Origin: Nageia nagi
Lineage: Eukaryota; Pinophyta
DNA length: 64,000 nt
Assembly (NCBI GenBank): GCA_050084985.1
Contig: JBITNC010000001.1
Coordinates: 160,890,001 to 160,954,000 of the forward strand
Direction of reading: 5' to 3'
The notes under the pieces are model-generated. The model did not search any database. It saw nothing but the letters and a program-made list of their open reading frames with translations, and was not told where the DNA came from. Below are positions 23,867 to 35,640 of this stretch, one piece after another (position 1 is the first letter of the stretch; each line of letters opens with the position of its first letter). A program made the translations under genes and the position numbers.

Positions 23867-24362
23867 TAAAGGGATTGAACCTTAAAGAACTCAATCCTAG
23901 ACTATCAAGATCCCTTGTAACCTCATTCAAACATCAATTTACTAAAAAAAATATCAATCTCACAAATTGACACAAGATATAAAGTGGTTCTTTCAACTAG
24001 GAGTACATCCACTATCTAAGATCTTTTTTACTTCATAAAGATAACTCTCTTAAAATATTTCTATTTTTATCTCTTAATCACTATCCTAGAGCATAAATTT
24101 TCTTCACAATTTTGGTGAGTGATCACAAAGAGAGGTATTTCTATTTATAGGCCAAAATCCTCCTTTGTATCACCTTTTACAAAGGCATGACATGCTACTC
24201 TCTTTTAACCAAGGGGTATGCTCATAAGATGGAGTTGTAGGATAAGTTACATTATCATATTCACTTAAATACTTAAGCTATCTAGGGATATCTTTAAGTA
24301 TTAGTGAATTTACAAAGAGGAACATTACAAAACCTTACAATAATGCATTATACATTCGAATA
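23867..24362 (-). repeat. 5' LTR of minus-strand Copia relative
   Basis: 496 bp related to 21,052-21,537. Shares the start GAATGTATAATGCATTATTG, the CCCCTTGGTTAAAAG block and GGCCTATAAATAG TATA box. Termini have mutated from TG...CA to TA...TA. Confidence 0.85.
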
Positions 24363-24412
24363 AAATATAGTAAATAATAAATAATACTTTAGCTATATCT
24401 AATTAGTGTGAC

Positions 24413-24456
24413 AGTATATAATAAATAAATGTGTGCACATTTATTTATTATATACT
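24413..24456. repeat. Perfect inverted repeat, 21-bp arms, 2-bp loop
   Basis: The left arm starts AGTATATAATAAATAAATG and the right arm is its exact reverse complement; the centre is TG. It lies 50 bp outside the minus-strand Copia LTR in AT-rich DNA. A second short palindrome with 8-bp arms (ATTCACCT/AGGTGAAT) lies at 24,528-24,551. Confidence 0.95.
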
Positions 24457-27156
24457 CTATAATATATTATATGTATCATAATACTAGAATATTAACCTAT
24501 ATTAGTTAACTTATAAATACATAATTTATTCACCTTTGTACATAGGTGAATTACATACAAATAACCCCTAAATAGCATTATAATTTCTAACATTATATGA
24601 TAAAGTTTGGAAGTAGTCTACCACCATCAATTTGCCTATCATCATTAGGGAATATGCATGTACCTCCTAGATCAAATTTAAGTCTATGAAAGATGAACTA
24701 CCCCTTTATTCATTCCAAAAAGAAAAAAAGGGTGATACAATATGATCCAAAAGCATATATGGATAAAGTTTACAAAACAAACTTCAAGAAAACTTAAATT
24801 CACAAATCCTCAGGGGATATAGAAAAATACAAAAATGTAAGATATGAGAAAGAAATCTATAAAATACATGCAATGTTGGCAAAAGATAGAAATATGATCT
24901 AGAATAAGAATAAAGAAAACCAAAAGAAATATTCTTTAGCTACAGGCTTTGATCCATTGAGAGAAGAGAGATCCATCTCATCTTCTATGCTAAAAAGGAA
25001 ATATGTATAGGGCAACATTCTACATTTGGTACCTCAGTTCAAGTTGTTGAGTCCATCACCCAAGAGATTGAAAATGATATTGATGTGATGCATGAGATAG
25101 GATATAAGTGATATAATCTTGCTAAGATAAAAGGATAAATAAAAAAATATTAATGCAGGTCTAATCCAATAGGGGATGTCACTACTTTCTCCTATATTCT
25201 AGCTCATTGTCTTCTAGTTTCGATGAAAGTAGCTAAAGTACAAGTGAATAATATGAATTTAATGAGGTAAAAATTAATAGTGGTATGAAGATTGATTCAG
25301 ATAAGACCACCATGGTGGATGATTATGCAAAAAACAAAATTAAGACTACATCATCTAAATATTCTATGCCTCATAACAGAAAGAAATCACCTACACCTCA
25401 TAAAGAAGCTAAGAGGACATATCAAGGAAGATCTTCTAAATTAGGGGGATTAATTTCTACTTCAAGAGGAAATGGAGGAGATGAGGAAGAAGATGATGAG
25501 GATAAATTAGGAATAAAATAATAAGAGTAAATAAGTTGACCATGAAGGAAAAGAGATGATAGTGGTAAAAAATCTTCAATTATAAAGAATTCAGTTCATG
25601 ATGGAGAAAGAATAAGATTTTAATATAGATGTCTGCATCAAAGGTTTATAAGTAGATAACTTAACCAAGGAATATGTAAAATTATACCATGGTATAATGG
25701 TGAAACCATACCAATTCACAAAATTAATACCTTCATCACCATGAATGATAATACAATTACCATTATCAATTAAAAAAAGAACTCCAAGGGAATGTAGGAT
25801 TTGAGATTCCACACTCAAGAATTAGAAGTGGGAAAATTTGGTTAAATTAGTGGAAAATATGCTATCATCACTGATATAGATACCATGAAGAAGGAAGGAT
25901 CCCAAAAATATCAAATAATTAGGGAATTTAAAAAGGAGTTAGCCAAGAAAAGGAAGTTGATCAAAGAGATTCAAGTTGTCAAGATGAAGACTTAAGATAT
26001 CAAGTTGTAGGTCCCATTGAAGGTGGGAATGATAATGATGAATGAAACTTTGATAAAAGAAATAATTAAGGTTATTATAATGGTATCTTCCCAAATAACC
26101 AATCTTCTAGCAGAGGAGGTGATGGTAAATAACCTGAAAGAAAAGATTTTAGAATTGCTAAAGATATAAAATGAAACTAATCAAGCAATAGTTGAATTGC
26201 ATGAGAATTCAATGGATCAATCGAGGAAGTCAGACTATTGCCAATAATTCCTCCTTTGATTGATTGTAGCATGAAAAAAATAAATGTCAATATCTAATCA
26301 ATATTAGATAAGAATTGAGGAAATACATCGAATGTCAAATGACTATGCATTAACACAAGGTGAAGTTCATAAAGGATGATGGAAGTGCAAGGAAATAAGA
26401 GTTAGTGATTAAATAATCTCAACATATGATCAATGAACTTATTCATAATAAGTATGTAAATATCCTTAAAATAAGAAGATAAATTCAAAATGAATGGTAG
26501 CTAGTAATTTGGATACATCATATGGAACATACTTCCAATGGCATCACAAAGTATCAAAATAAGAATGGTAACACACTTGCAAATACTTGGCATAGGAGTG
26601 AAAAAGGTAGATGTTTTCATGGGTGTGAGATTTGAAGAGAGGATTGCATATTTTATGCAACCTAAAAAGATATTTTATTATTTGTTATGATCTTACATAT
26701 TCTTGAGATTTTAAGATTTAAGACCATTTTCTTTAATTCGATCTATGAGGATGTGTTTTTTATCCCACAAGTTCAAAATCAATTTTAATATTAATTTTAG
26801 TATAATTTTAATTTCATTTCAGTTACATTAGGGTTAAACTAGGGCACCACCTAAAATAAGGTAACATTAGGTGGTATAAGGTTATAAATACCTTCTATAG
26901 GTCATTTTTGAATTTATAATTATACTAATTCTCTAGAGGATAGCTTTAACTTTTGAAAATTGTGAACTTTTTTCTCTTAAATGAAGTAGTGAATTTGAAG
27001 ATCTAAGCAAGTGGAGCTTATTATTTCTAGGAGTTATGGATTGGTTTTATGAATTCTATATCTTTTTTATGGTGATCCAAATGTTTGTGTTAATTTTATT
27101 TGAAAATTTTTAATAAAAGTTATTTGAATATCTTATGGAAGGATTTAAATTGTTAC
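24457..27156 (+). other. Unclassified decayed DNA with a relic charged/coiled-coil reading frame
   Basis: No domain recognised. The longest block, 25,285-25,521, encodes a Lys/Ser-rich peptide ending in an acidic run (GDEEEDDEDK). Further on, 25,880-26,270 translates with few stops into Lys/Glu/Ile-rich stretches such as REFKKELAKKRKLIKEI, which look like the remains of a coiled coil. This could be a piece of a transposon-encoded protein. I see nothing to tie it to a family. Confidence 0.4.
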
Positions 27157-27701
27157 TGTAGACTCGAAATAATGCAATTAATTATTTATGGGTGTTAATT
27201 AATGCACTATTAGGACTACTTAGTTTTATTGACATATATCTAGAATATGGAAATAATGATTAAGAGGCATCCATGTTCATGGTGTGGAAGAAGTAAAATT
27301 AAAAGTGCAACAAAAGAATATGAAGACAAGCAAATGAAAGAATCACTAGTTAACATGCATAAGATATAATTTACAAATAATATTTGTGCATAATAACATG
27401 ATGTAATCTATGCTGGAATATCTCTAGAGTCCTCCTCATATTTGTTTTCCTGTGAACTCCTCCTCTTTTGGAAATGATATGGAGTTCCCTTTTAGGTCAT
27501 ATTTGATGACTTTATATATGACAACATATTTACATGATTTAGATATTATTTACCCCTTGTACATATCACAAGGTTCCATTACATAAATTACATAGCTTTT
27601 ACATAACTTTGGGTATTATTTAACCCCTTTTTACATAATATGTTAGTGAGGATCTAAAATAAATTATTTAATAAATAATAATTCATTTTTAATCATCTAC
27701 A
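27157..27701 (-). repeat. 3' LTR of the 27-32 kb element
   Basis: 545 bp. Matches the right LTR except for a stretch of about 110 bp present only in the right copy. Ends at the motif ATCATCTACA next to a tract that is purine-rich on the minus strand (CTCCAAAGAGGAAAAAA). Confidence 0.85.
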
Positions 27702-28194
27702 TTTTTTCCTCTTTGGAGGTGTGATTGAAGCAATAAAATTGCATGTCCAAAGAAGAAGTGTAAAAATTTTTTTGAGACATTTTAACTCTTTGCTGCTATT
27801 GTCCCTTGTTGTTGATGATGATGAGGGAGAGGGTCTCTTGTTGCCCCCTTTTGACTTGGATGCCACATGAAAGGTCCTTGAATGGTTCACCAAGGCAAAA
27901 TATGATGAAGAGTCTCTTTCTAGGAATGATGTTGTGTAGCTGATGGAAATGACTATGATGATATAGGTGGATGGTCCCATATCCAATTTTGGAGATGGAA
28001 GATGTAATTTTCCCCCTTGTACTGATTCAACTATGAATCTAGTCATTCTATCATTTTTTATACTCAATAACCATTTGTACTTATGTATATGCCTTAAAAT
28101 AGAGAGGATCTTCTTTGATTGAAATGAAATGGTGATGAAATACACACTATTGATAACGTGGAAATATGTATATTTTCTTCTACTCTTTAGGATG

Positions 28195-28765
28195 TAGAAA
28201 CTTATAATGAAATGTCAATCATAAAAATATGGTGGATGCACAATGAGTAGCACCATCCATTAATGATGAATAAATGTCAGCAATCTACTTATGGTTGCAT
28301 CACTAGTTTATCTTTTAAGTGAGTGAACTCTCACTAGTCATGTTGTTGGCCATCAATGATCATACATTTTATGTCTATGATATGAAAAAATTATGCTTTG
28401 AATGGGTTCAAAGAAAAAACCATGTGGATACACAATAATTTGCATCATCCATTGGATATGATCCAATATCAACATCTTGCTCACAGTTGTATCATTGATT
28501 TACTTTTAAGTGAGTGAACTCTCACTAGCCATGTCATTGGCCATTGATGATCATACATTTTATGTCTATGATTCGAAGATATCATACTTTGGATTGGTTC
28601 AAACAAAAACAATATGGATACATAGTAAGTTGTATCATCCATTGATGATGAATCAATGTCAACACCTTGCTCACGGTTGCATCGTCAGTTTACTTTTAAG
28701 TGAGTGAACTCTCACTAGCCATATCATTGGCCATCGATGATCATACATTTTATGTCTATGACCCA
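28195..28765. repeat. Tandem array, about three units of 190 bp
   Basis: The marker GAGTGAACTCTCACTAG recurs at 28,321, 28,512 and 28,702 (spacing 191 and 190). Units also share a CATCCATTGATGATGAATCAATG-like part and CATACATTTTATGTCTATGA. The array lies inside the LTR element, near its 3' end. Confidence 0.9.
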
Positions 28766-29992
28766 AATATATTATGTTATCCTTGTGAAAGGTGAGTGAT
28801 CAATGCCAATCATAACCAACTAGATAATACCTACAGAACAAAACAACATAAACTCGCATAGATCATATCCATGAAATAATAAGCAATGTAAATAGCAAGG
28901 ATAAAATTAGTATAATATTTAGATTTTTTTACTATGGTCAATGCCAACCATAGTGATATAGATTATGATATAAACTACTGAGATAGACAAATCATAGCCT
29001 ATATATGATGTTTGAATGACCCACACTATTGATGTCCTGCAATCAATGCAATATTTGCTCATGGGCAGACCATGGCTTTGAAATAATTATCAATAGAATA
29101 ATGAACTATACATTCAATTTCCATTAATGTACTGAATATTTAAACATTTAATGACCTTGCATCTCAATATTTCATTTTGCATGAATTTTAAATATAAATC
29201 CATACTATTAGCAACATGGTATGCCTATAATTTTACAATCATATTTTCAACAATTTTGATCCTTATAAATAAAATATTGCATATACATGAAAGAATCATA
29301 CAAATGAGTAGATATTCAATGAAATTTCAATATCACCCACTTAAAAAATTATTTTTAGCAATTGCACGCTGCTAGCAACATGAGATTTTCTATATCAAGA
29401 GCAAAAATTTGAAACACAATCATCCATATCACTTTGCATTGCTTCTAAATGAAATAACATTACCAATTGCCATAAAATTTTCAAGATAAAGTATGAACTA
29501 GCAATATGTGATCATATATTCAATTTGTCTATACAATGATGATATCATTCAAGAGGAAGCATCCATTCAATTGGCATTGAAAATAACAATTCAGATATTC
29601 AATACAATGCAACATTTTATAGATAATGCCATAATGCTATATTATACCATATTTTCAAGGATACAATGGCCTTAAATTTCATTAGTAAAACATGCATTTT
29701 ATTTGAAATAGCAATCATAAGAATATCATATTCAATGTTCACTTTTGATACCAGATAGTCAAAAAAAATATAGTGGTCTTAGTTCATCAATGACAATTTT
29801 GCAATGAAGAGCATAAATAATAGTAAAACATGTAAGATGAGATACCTTACCTCTACTTACCTTTATGCCCCATTCATGGGAAATTTTTGCACTTTACACT
29901 TCTAAATTATGAATTTTGGCCTCCTAATTTTTAATATCTGATTCCATCATGCCCCCAGCTAAAACTGAAGTTGACCCCAATTGAAACTAAGG

Positions 29993-30310
29993 CTATATCC
30001 ACTTTTTCTTAATTTTTTGTGTGTATTTTTTTTGTGCAATGATTAGACTCATGATATACAACCTATATGAAATGCACCCTATATGATATGCATCCTCTAT
30101 GATATGCATCCTATATGATATGCAAAATTTAAAAACTATAATATTAGGGGGTGGTGGAACCCCCATCAATTTAGCACATTTTGTTATCAAAAGTAGAATG
30201 TCTTTGGTTAAATTATCCTTTGCATTTTTTATGCCTTGGGTTGTTATTCTCACACAAAGATCAATACATTCTAGTTGTAGCTCTAGGATAAATGTGTTGA
30301 ATTCTTCCAA
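29993..30310 (-). pseudogene. Small ORF of unknown function inside the 27-32 kb element
   Basis: 105 codons, sense to the element and downstream of the gag-like relic. Begins MEEFNTFILELQLECIDLC and contains LMGVPPPPNIIVFK; the C-terminal part is encoded by the 16-bp repeat array and so is repetitive. No homology recognised. It may be a leftover of the polyprotein; it could also be chance. Confidence 0.35.
30062..30125. repeat. 16-bp tandem repeat, four units
   Basis: Units of the type CCTATATGATATGCAT, differing at one or two positions, in immediate succession. Confidence 0.9.
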
Positions 30311-30559
30311 ATACTTATTAAGGAGTGCAATATTGAATAGATACTTGTCAAAAGACCAATCTTTCTATTTTCTTACAACTAAAGCTCAACTAAATCCAAT
30401 AGTACTAAAATTTTTCCTATGTTTTCTTGACTAGCTAGATGTGCAGAAAAAGAACCATTATTTCCATTACTATTTTCATACCATTGATGGCCTTCATGTA
30501 GTATGGCACACCACTAACGATGTTCTTCCTTATCACAATTGTTCTAAGATTTTAGAATT

Positions 30560-31325
30560 TGATTTTCAATCCCTAAATCTGAAGCATGTTGAGGGAGCTG
30601 ATATTTACCTTGTGCAATTATGTCTAAAATTATAAGTTTTAATCATGATAAGAATCTATAGCATGACCCTTTCATTGATGGTAAGTGCAATAAGCATCCT
30701 CATATCCCATTGGAGTATCACTATCTTGTGTGCTTCATTCTAATGGCATCAATAAACCTCTTTTCATTAGATCCCCCATAATTAGCCTTGGTTGATATCC
30801 ACTAAGTATCTCAAATTTGGAGGCCTCTTGATTGGGCAGTGGGGAACAATTATGGCTATTCTGTTTGGGCTATTTTCCTATAGTGTGAGCATCTTGTGTT
30901 TTCAAAATTTCTTGAGATGTTACTTTTTGCCAATATTGTTTTAGTTTTGGTTGAATTTGAGGCTTAGGTTGTGGCTTTGGTTGAGGTTGTGGTTGAGAAG
31001 ATATTTTATTTTGTTGCTTTTGTATAATTTCATTCTCAAACTTTTACATCCAATCTTTCTTAGCATATGGATCTTCAAACAATTTATCTATTTCTTTCTT
31101 TAGAAATGCATGGTATTTTTATTTTAATTCAAGATCATTAAAAATGCCAAACATCAAAGAGGGATTGACTAACATATGTGTTTTAATTTTCTCAAATTGA
31201 CCTTGAAGTGTAAATTTTTCAAATGCAATATCATTCATTTCAAACTTGTACATAGCATCCAAATTTAAATGTGCATCACAATCAAATTCAGGCATATAAT
31301 CATCAGAAATAACATTATCATGCAC
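30560..31325 (-). pseudogene. gag-like remnant of the 27-32 kb element
   Basis: The minus strand has one phase open in blocks from 31,325: an acidic N-terminal block (31,325-31,119, with YMPEFDCDAHLNLDAMYKFE), then LKKEIDKLFEDPYAKKDW, a Gln/Pro repeat region (SQPQPQPKPQPKPQIQP near 30,960-31,000), and near 30,680-30,640 a knuckle-like YCTYHQ-x-KGHAIDSYHD. The last resembles C-x2-H-x3-GH-x4-(C) motifs that precede the protease in some plant Gypsy Gag proteins, with the final Cys reading as Tyr. Stops interrupt at intervals. The Gypsy assignment is tentative; no protease or RT follows in phase. Confidence 0.55.
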
Positions 31326-32044
31326 TCAATTTTATATAACATTTGGTATATCACCATTTGCAGTAGTCAAGCATGAATTTGATAAACTTAATTCATCAAA
31401 ATATTTTCTATCATGCATAAAATTTATTTCTTATTTAGGAGGAGGTGCAAATAAATCACTTATCACATTCAAACAAACCATTTTTAAATGCCTTATCCAT
31501 AAGAGAATGCAAGAATATGGAAAAAATATTCTTATATAAAAACTTTAGAAATCTTGTTAAAAATACATGCAAAGAGCTCAAATTAATCTCCAAAAGTTCC
31601 CTATTATTATGACCTATGGGTTTGACAAGTTTTTAGCATAAAACAAGCCACCAAATAGTTGCAAAATGCCTTCAAGATGTATGATTTTTCAAGGTGACAT
31701 TTTCTACCAAAATATTTTCAAAATCACATGAAATATGCAAATCAAGACCTAGAAAAATTAAAAAACTTTTCAATTATATGCATCTATGGTTTGGACAAAT
31801 TTTTCTAATGCAAGATCTCACCAAATTGAAGAAAATGACCTTCAAAAACTAAGGTCTTCTAGAGTGAAGTTTTTCAAGAAAATAATTTTATTTGAAGCAA
31901 TAAAAGTTTCCAAATTAAAGAAGAGTTAATTTAACCAAAAAGGAAAACAAAACCAAGGGTATCTAATGTAATACTCCTAAAAAAAAGTGAGTCCCTAAAA
32001 TGAAAAATTCTACGGTTTGTAAGAATAGTCGGGGTTCACCAATA

Positions 32045-32697
32045 TGTAGACCTGAAATAATGCAATTAATTATTTATGGTGGTTAGTTAATCACTATTGG
32101 TATACTTTATTTTCATTGACATATATTTGGAATATGAAAATAATGATTAAGAGGCATACATGTTCGTTTTATCCCAATTACATGTTCAGTAAATTAACGA
32201 CATCATACATTAAAAATAAACATGCATTCATATAATTGCATGCTACTGGCAACCTAAATGAGGCATGCTACTAATGACAAGAAAGAAGTAAAATAATAGA
32301 TGTAATCAAGAATATTGTGACAAGCAAATGAAAGAATCATTATATAACATGCATAAGATATAACTTACAAATAATATTTTCTCATAACAAAGTGATGTAA
32401 CATGTATTAGAATCTCTCTAGAATCCTCCTCATATTATTTTGCCTATGACCTTTTCCTCCTTTGAAGATGATCCCCTCTCCCCCTTTTAAGGTAATCAAT
32501 TTATACCTTTATATAGGATACATATTTACATAACTTTTATCTTTTTGACCCCTTGTACATGCCACAAGGATCCACTAGACATATTACATAGCTTTATGAT
32601 GACTTAGGGTATTATTTAACCCCTTTTTATATAATACATCATTGAGACTCTAAAATGAATTATTTAATAAATAATAATTCATTTTTAGGCATCTACA
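32045..32697 (-). repeat. 5' LTR of the 27-32 kb element
   Basis: 653 bp. The additional stretch against the left LTR lies at about 32,167-32,282 and contains two GCATGCTACT words. The sequence just left of 32,045 reads on the minus strand TTGGTGAACCCCGAC, a PBS candidate whose tRNA I cannot name. Confidence 0.82.
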
Positions 32698-35640
32698 ATT
32701 ACTTTTCACAACTTGCATACTAAGAGATTGTATTCTAAATTATATTTTCTTTCTATGTCATTTACTTAGAAATAGTCATTCAAATTACGTGGTAATCATA
32801 ATTTCCACTTCCATCCATAAAGAAATGATTCCTAGAGAATCAAATTGCTATTTTATCTCATTTATTTACAATTTGGAAAATGTCAATTATTTTTATATTT
32901 GATGAATGAATGAGATTTCTTAACAAATATAGAAAGTAAATCATTCAGATAATGCATCATTAGTGATAAAGGATCTATTTCAAACATAACTTAAACTTCT
33001 TGTATCATTCTTAATTTTCTTTTTTATTTTATTCATTCACTACTTTATTTTCTTCTTTTAAAATATGGATACAACTTTTGATTATTGCAAACCACTCTAG
33101 AGAACTTAAACAAATGAATCAATGCATATTGCCTACAACTGAACCATTCCAAGAATTTATCAAAGAAATTTCCTCATTTAAAGATAAACCTTGGGGTCTT
33201 ACTCCCTTCAAGGGATAGGTAACATTATTTCATCCAAATATATTATGATTCTTTCCCATTTTTTTATCTTTGGATATTTTTTATAAGAAGAAAGAAAAAT
33301 ATCCCAATAGTAGGGACATAAGTGCCCCTTGTGTTCCATGAGACTAATATCATTGTTTTCCCTTACAAGGGGTTGATTCATTGCTTGGTAATACTACTAA
33401 TATTTCTTGATATCCTTAATATATTTTTCCCATTACCTCTTTTACACTTAAAAATTTTATTTATATATATTTTATTTTTTTACACTTGAGTTGTTGCTTG
33501 GACTTCTATATTCCTAAATATTTGTAAGTATTCACCAATATGTCCTTTCCCTTAATCTTAATTTTATATTTTTTTATTAGTTTTGAGGTCTACTTGATTA
33601 TCAAAAGCATATGATATAAATTCTTTAATTTCATTTTTATGTTAATCATGAGAAGATTATAGATTCATTTTCTTCTTATCTTATGTCTAATCCAAAACTC
33701 CATTCTTGTTATTTAACTATGATTTTTTATATTATTTTTTAGGGAATCTAAATTTTCTTTTGTAAGTATTAGGTCAATCATAAATTCTTCTCTTTTATTC
33801 TCCCCAATCTTATCATTACCATTCGCATTTATGAGGTCTTAGAATCTTTTAAAAAAAATTTGAATTCTTTTAGAATGATCCTTATTATTTAATAGTTTTT
33901 ATAACCATTCAAATCCTTCTCTATATAACAGTTTTTTAACATTATCTAACCTATATATGTTGACTTGAAAGTTATATATCAAGATTATTAGAGGGTAATT
34001 ATGTATGATAAGGGTTGTTTCGAGTAATAGTCTAGGACTATAAATAATATTTTCAAAACTAAAAGATTGAGTCTAAATTTTTTCTCTATATGTTAAAATA
34101 ATATATTCTAGAACTCATTTATTTATGTTAGTTAGCACATATATCCTTGCAAATATTTTTGATTTTATCTTTTGTTGATTTAATGATTATTCTTAGAGTA
34201 TTGGCAAAGTTTGTCATTGGGTTCCTTGTTATGTCATGTGTCCCATGTTCCACTCCCAGTAATGACATACAACTATACTCCTCTACAGTCCCATAGACTA
34301 CTCTTGGTCTCCCATGGAAATTAATAAAGTTTTTTTCTTTCTTTCTTTCAACTTAACTTTAATTTCTCTAAAATTATTAACATTTTGTAATTTTATCAAA
34401 AGTCCATACAACCTAATCTACACTAGAATTTGAAAATATGTATATATTCTAAGATGGATTCATCCTAAAGAGAAATAAACTTGAACTTCCTATGAACCAA
34501 GATTTTCTATGAGAATTTTTTTTCCCATTTCCTTTCAAGAATTAAGAATGACTAGAAAAAAATATTTTAGGAGAAAAAAATATTGTACTTTCCATCACGA
34601 GGGGGTCAATTAGTAGAAAGCCTTCAAAATGTATGTGAAAATGATCTTCTTACAAAGCCCCCTATTTTTAAAATTTACCACCTCCCCTATGAATTCATTA
34701 AACCTTTTATTTTTAAAATTTACCACCTCCCCTATAAATTTATTAAACCTTTTATTTTTAAAATTTACCACCTCCCCCCCAACCCCCACCCTCAACTATA
34801 CACCCTTTACCCTCCACAACACCCTACCCCCCCTTTTTTAAATACCCCTACCCCCTCCCCCTTTTTTTGAATACCCTTATACTCCTCTCCCCTTATAAAA
34901 TACTTACCAATATACCACTAGTTGAAATAGATATTAAAAATACCCCCCTGTATTTTTGCACCTGATATTAACCATTTTTTAATAGTGACCCCCTCATGCT
35001 TTCCATATGCTTTCCAATTATTAAGTATACAATTTTTTGGAGCAAAGAGACTAGTCAAAATCTCATTAAGGTTTTTGGACCAAAGAGCTTTGTCCACCAA
35101 GATTTCTCAAATGTATTACACCATATCAGTATCCTTTTCAAATTTTTGGTAACTAAAGTTATGGTAAGAATTGATATTATCAATAGTGATATTTATGAAT
35201 AGTGTATTCGATCTCTTGATCATTACAAATCAAAAAATGATAACTCCTTTGACTAAGTTATCATAATTAAGAATAATAAAATCTTGGTGTGATTTTTATA
35301 ATGCAAATGTATTCCCTTATTAAAACATTACCCTAATTCTAAAATCAATATCTCCCCTATAAAGTATGCATTCTTAGAAAAATATAACATTCAATTCGCA
35401 TACTAAAGAACATTTAAAACATTAAATTAATTATTGAATTCACATAAATAGTTTAATATGCAATTCCCTAGTACAAAATTTAAATCATATTCATAATAGT
35501 TGACCACCTTTGATACAAATTATGCATATAAACTTATGTCAATCCACAAAACTATAACATACACATCCAAAGCACATTAAATTCCATGAAAACACATGTT
35601 ATCTTATCACACATGCATCACTTATCACATAACAATAAAT
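32698..35640. other. AT-rich non-coding stretch with low-complexity patches
   Basis: No gene or classified element seen. It includes a 45-bp tandem repeat (34,660-34,779) followed by a strongly C-rich, pyrimidine-biased patch at about 34,770-34,900. Short ORFs here follow the repeat period and are not believable as genes. Confidence 0.6.
34660..34779. repeat. 45-bp tandem repeat, about 2.6 units
   Basis: AAATTTACCACCTCCCC recurs at 34,671, 34,716 and 34,761. The period is a multiple of three, so both strands show short repetitive ORFs. Confidence 0.92.

Larger units (their letters stand above)
21538..24362 (-). mobile_element. Minus-strand Copia relative, 5' LTR and leader only, truncated by insertion of the plus-strand Copia
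   Basis: The reverse complement of 23,867-24,362 is an LTR related to that of the plus-strand Copia element; it is followed by a Met-type PBS and a leader homologous to 372-2,790. The leader stops abruptly at 21,538, the end of the plus-strand 3' LTR, at a point equivalent to about 2,790 in the plus-strand element. The rest of this element (gag, pol, 3' LTR) should lie left of the window. This makes it the outermost member of the nest. Confidence 0.85.
27157..32697 (-). mobile_element. Decayed LTR retrotransposon without recognisable pol (non-autonomous?)
   Basis: Two LTRs, 27,157-27,701 and 32,045-32,697, both starting TGTAGA and ending TCTACA in plus reading. Flanks GTTAC (27,152-27,156) and ATTAC (32,698-32,702) are a 5-bp target duplication with one mismatch. 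A minus-strand purine-rich tract abuts the left LTR and a TGG-starting PBS candidate abuts the right LTR, so it reads on the minus strand. The 4.3 kb interior has a gag-like relic and a tandem array but no RT or integrase that I can see, so it depended on another element or has lost pol. Confidence 0.82.

Noticed and set aside
28195-28765. CRISPR-like repeated array
   Set aside because: Units of 190 bp without unique spacers, inside a plant LTR element; it is a tandem repeat, not a CRISPR.
34583-34870. Repetitive 95-codon ORF
   Set aside because: Follows a 45-bp tandem repeat; also open on the other strand; no protein-like complexity.
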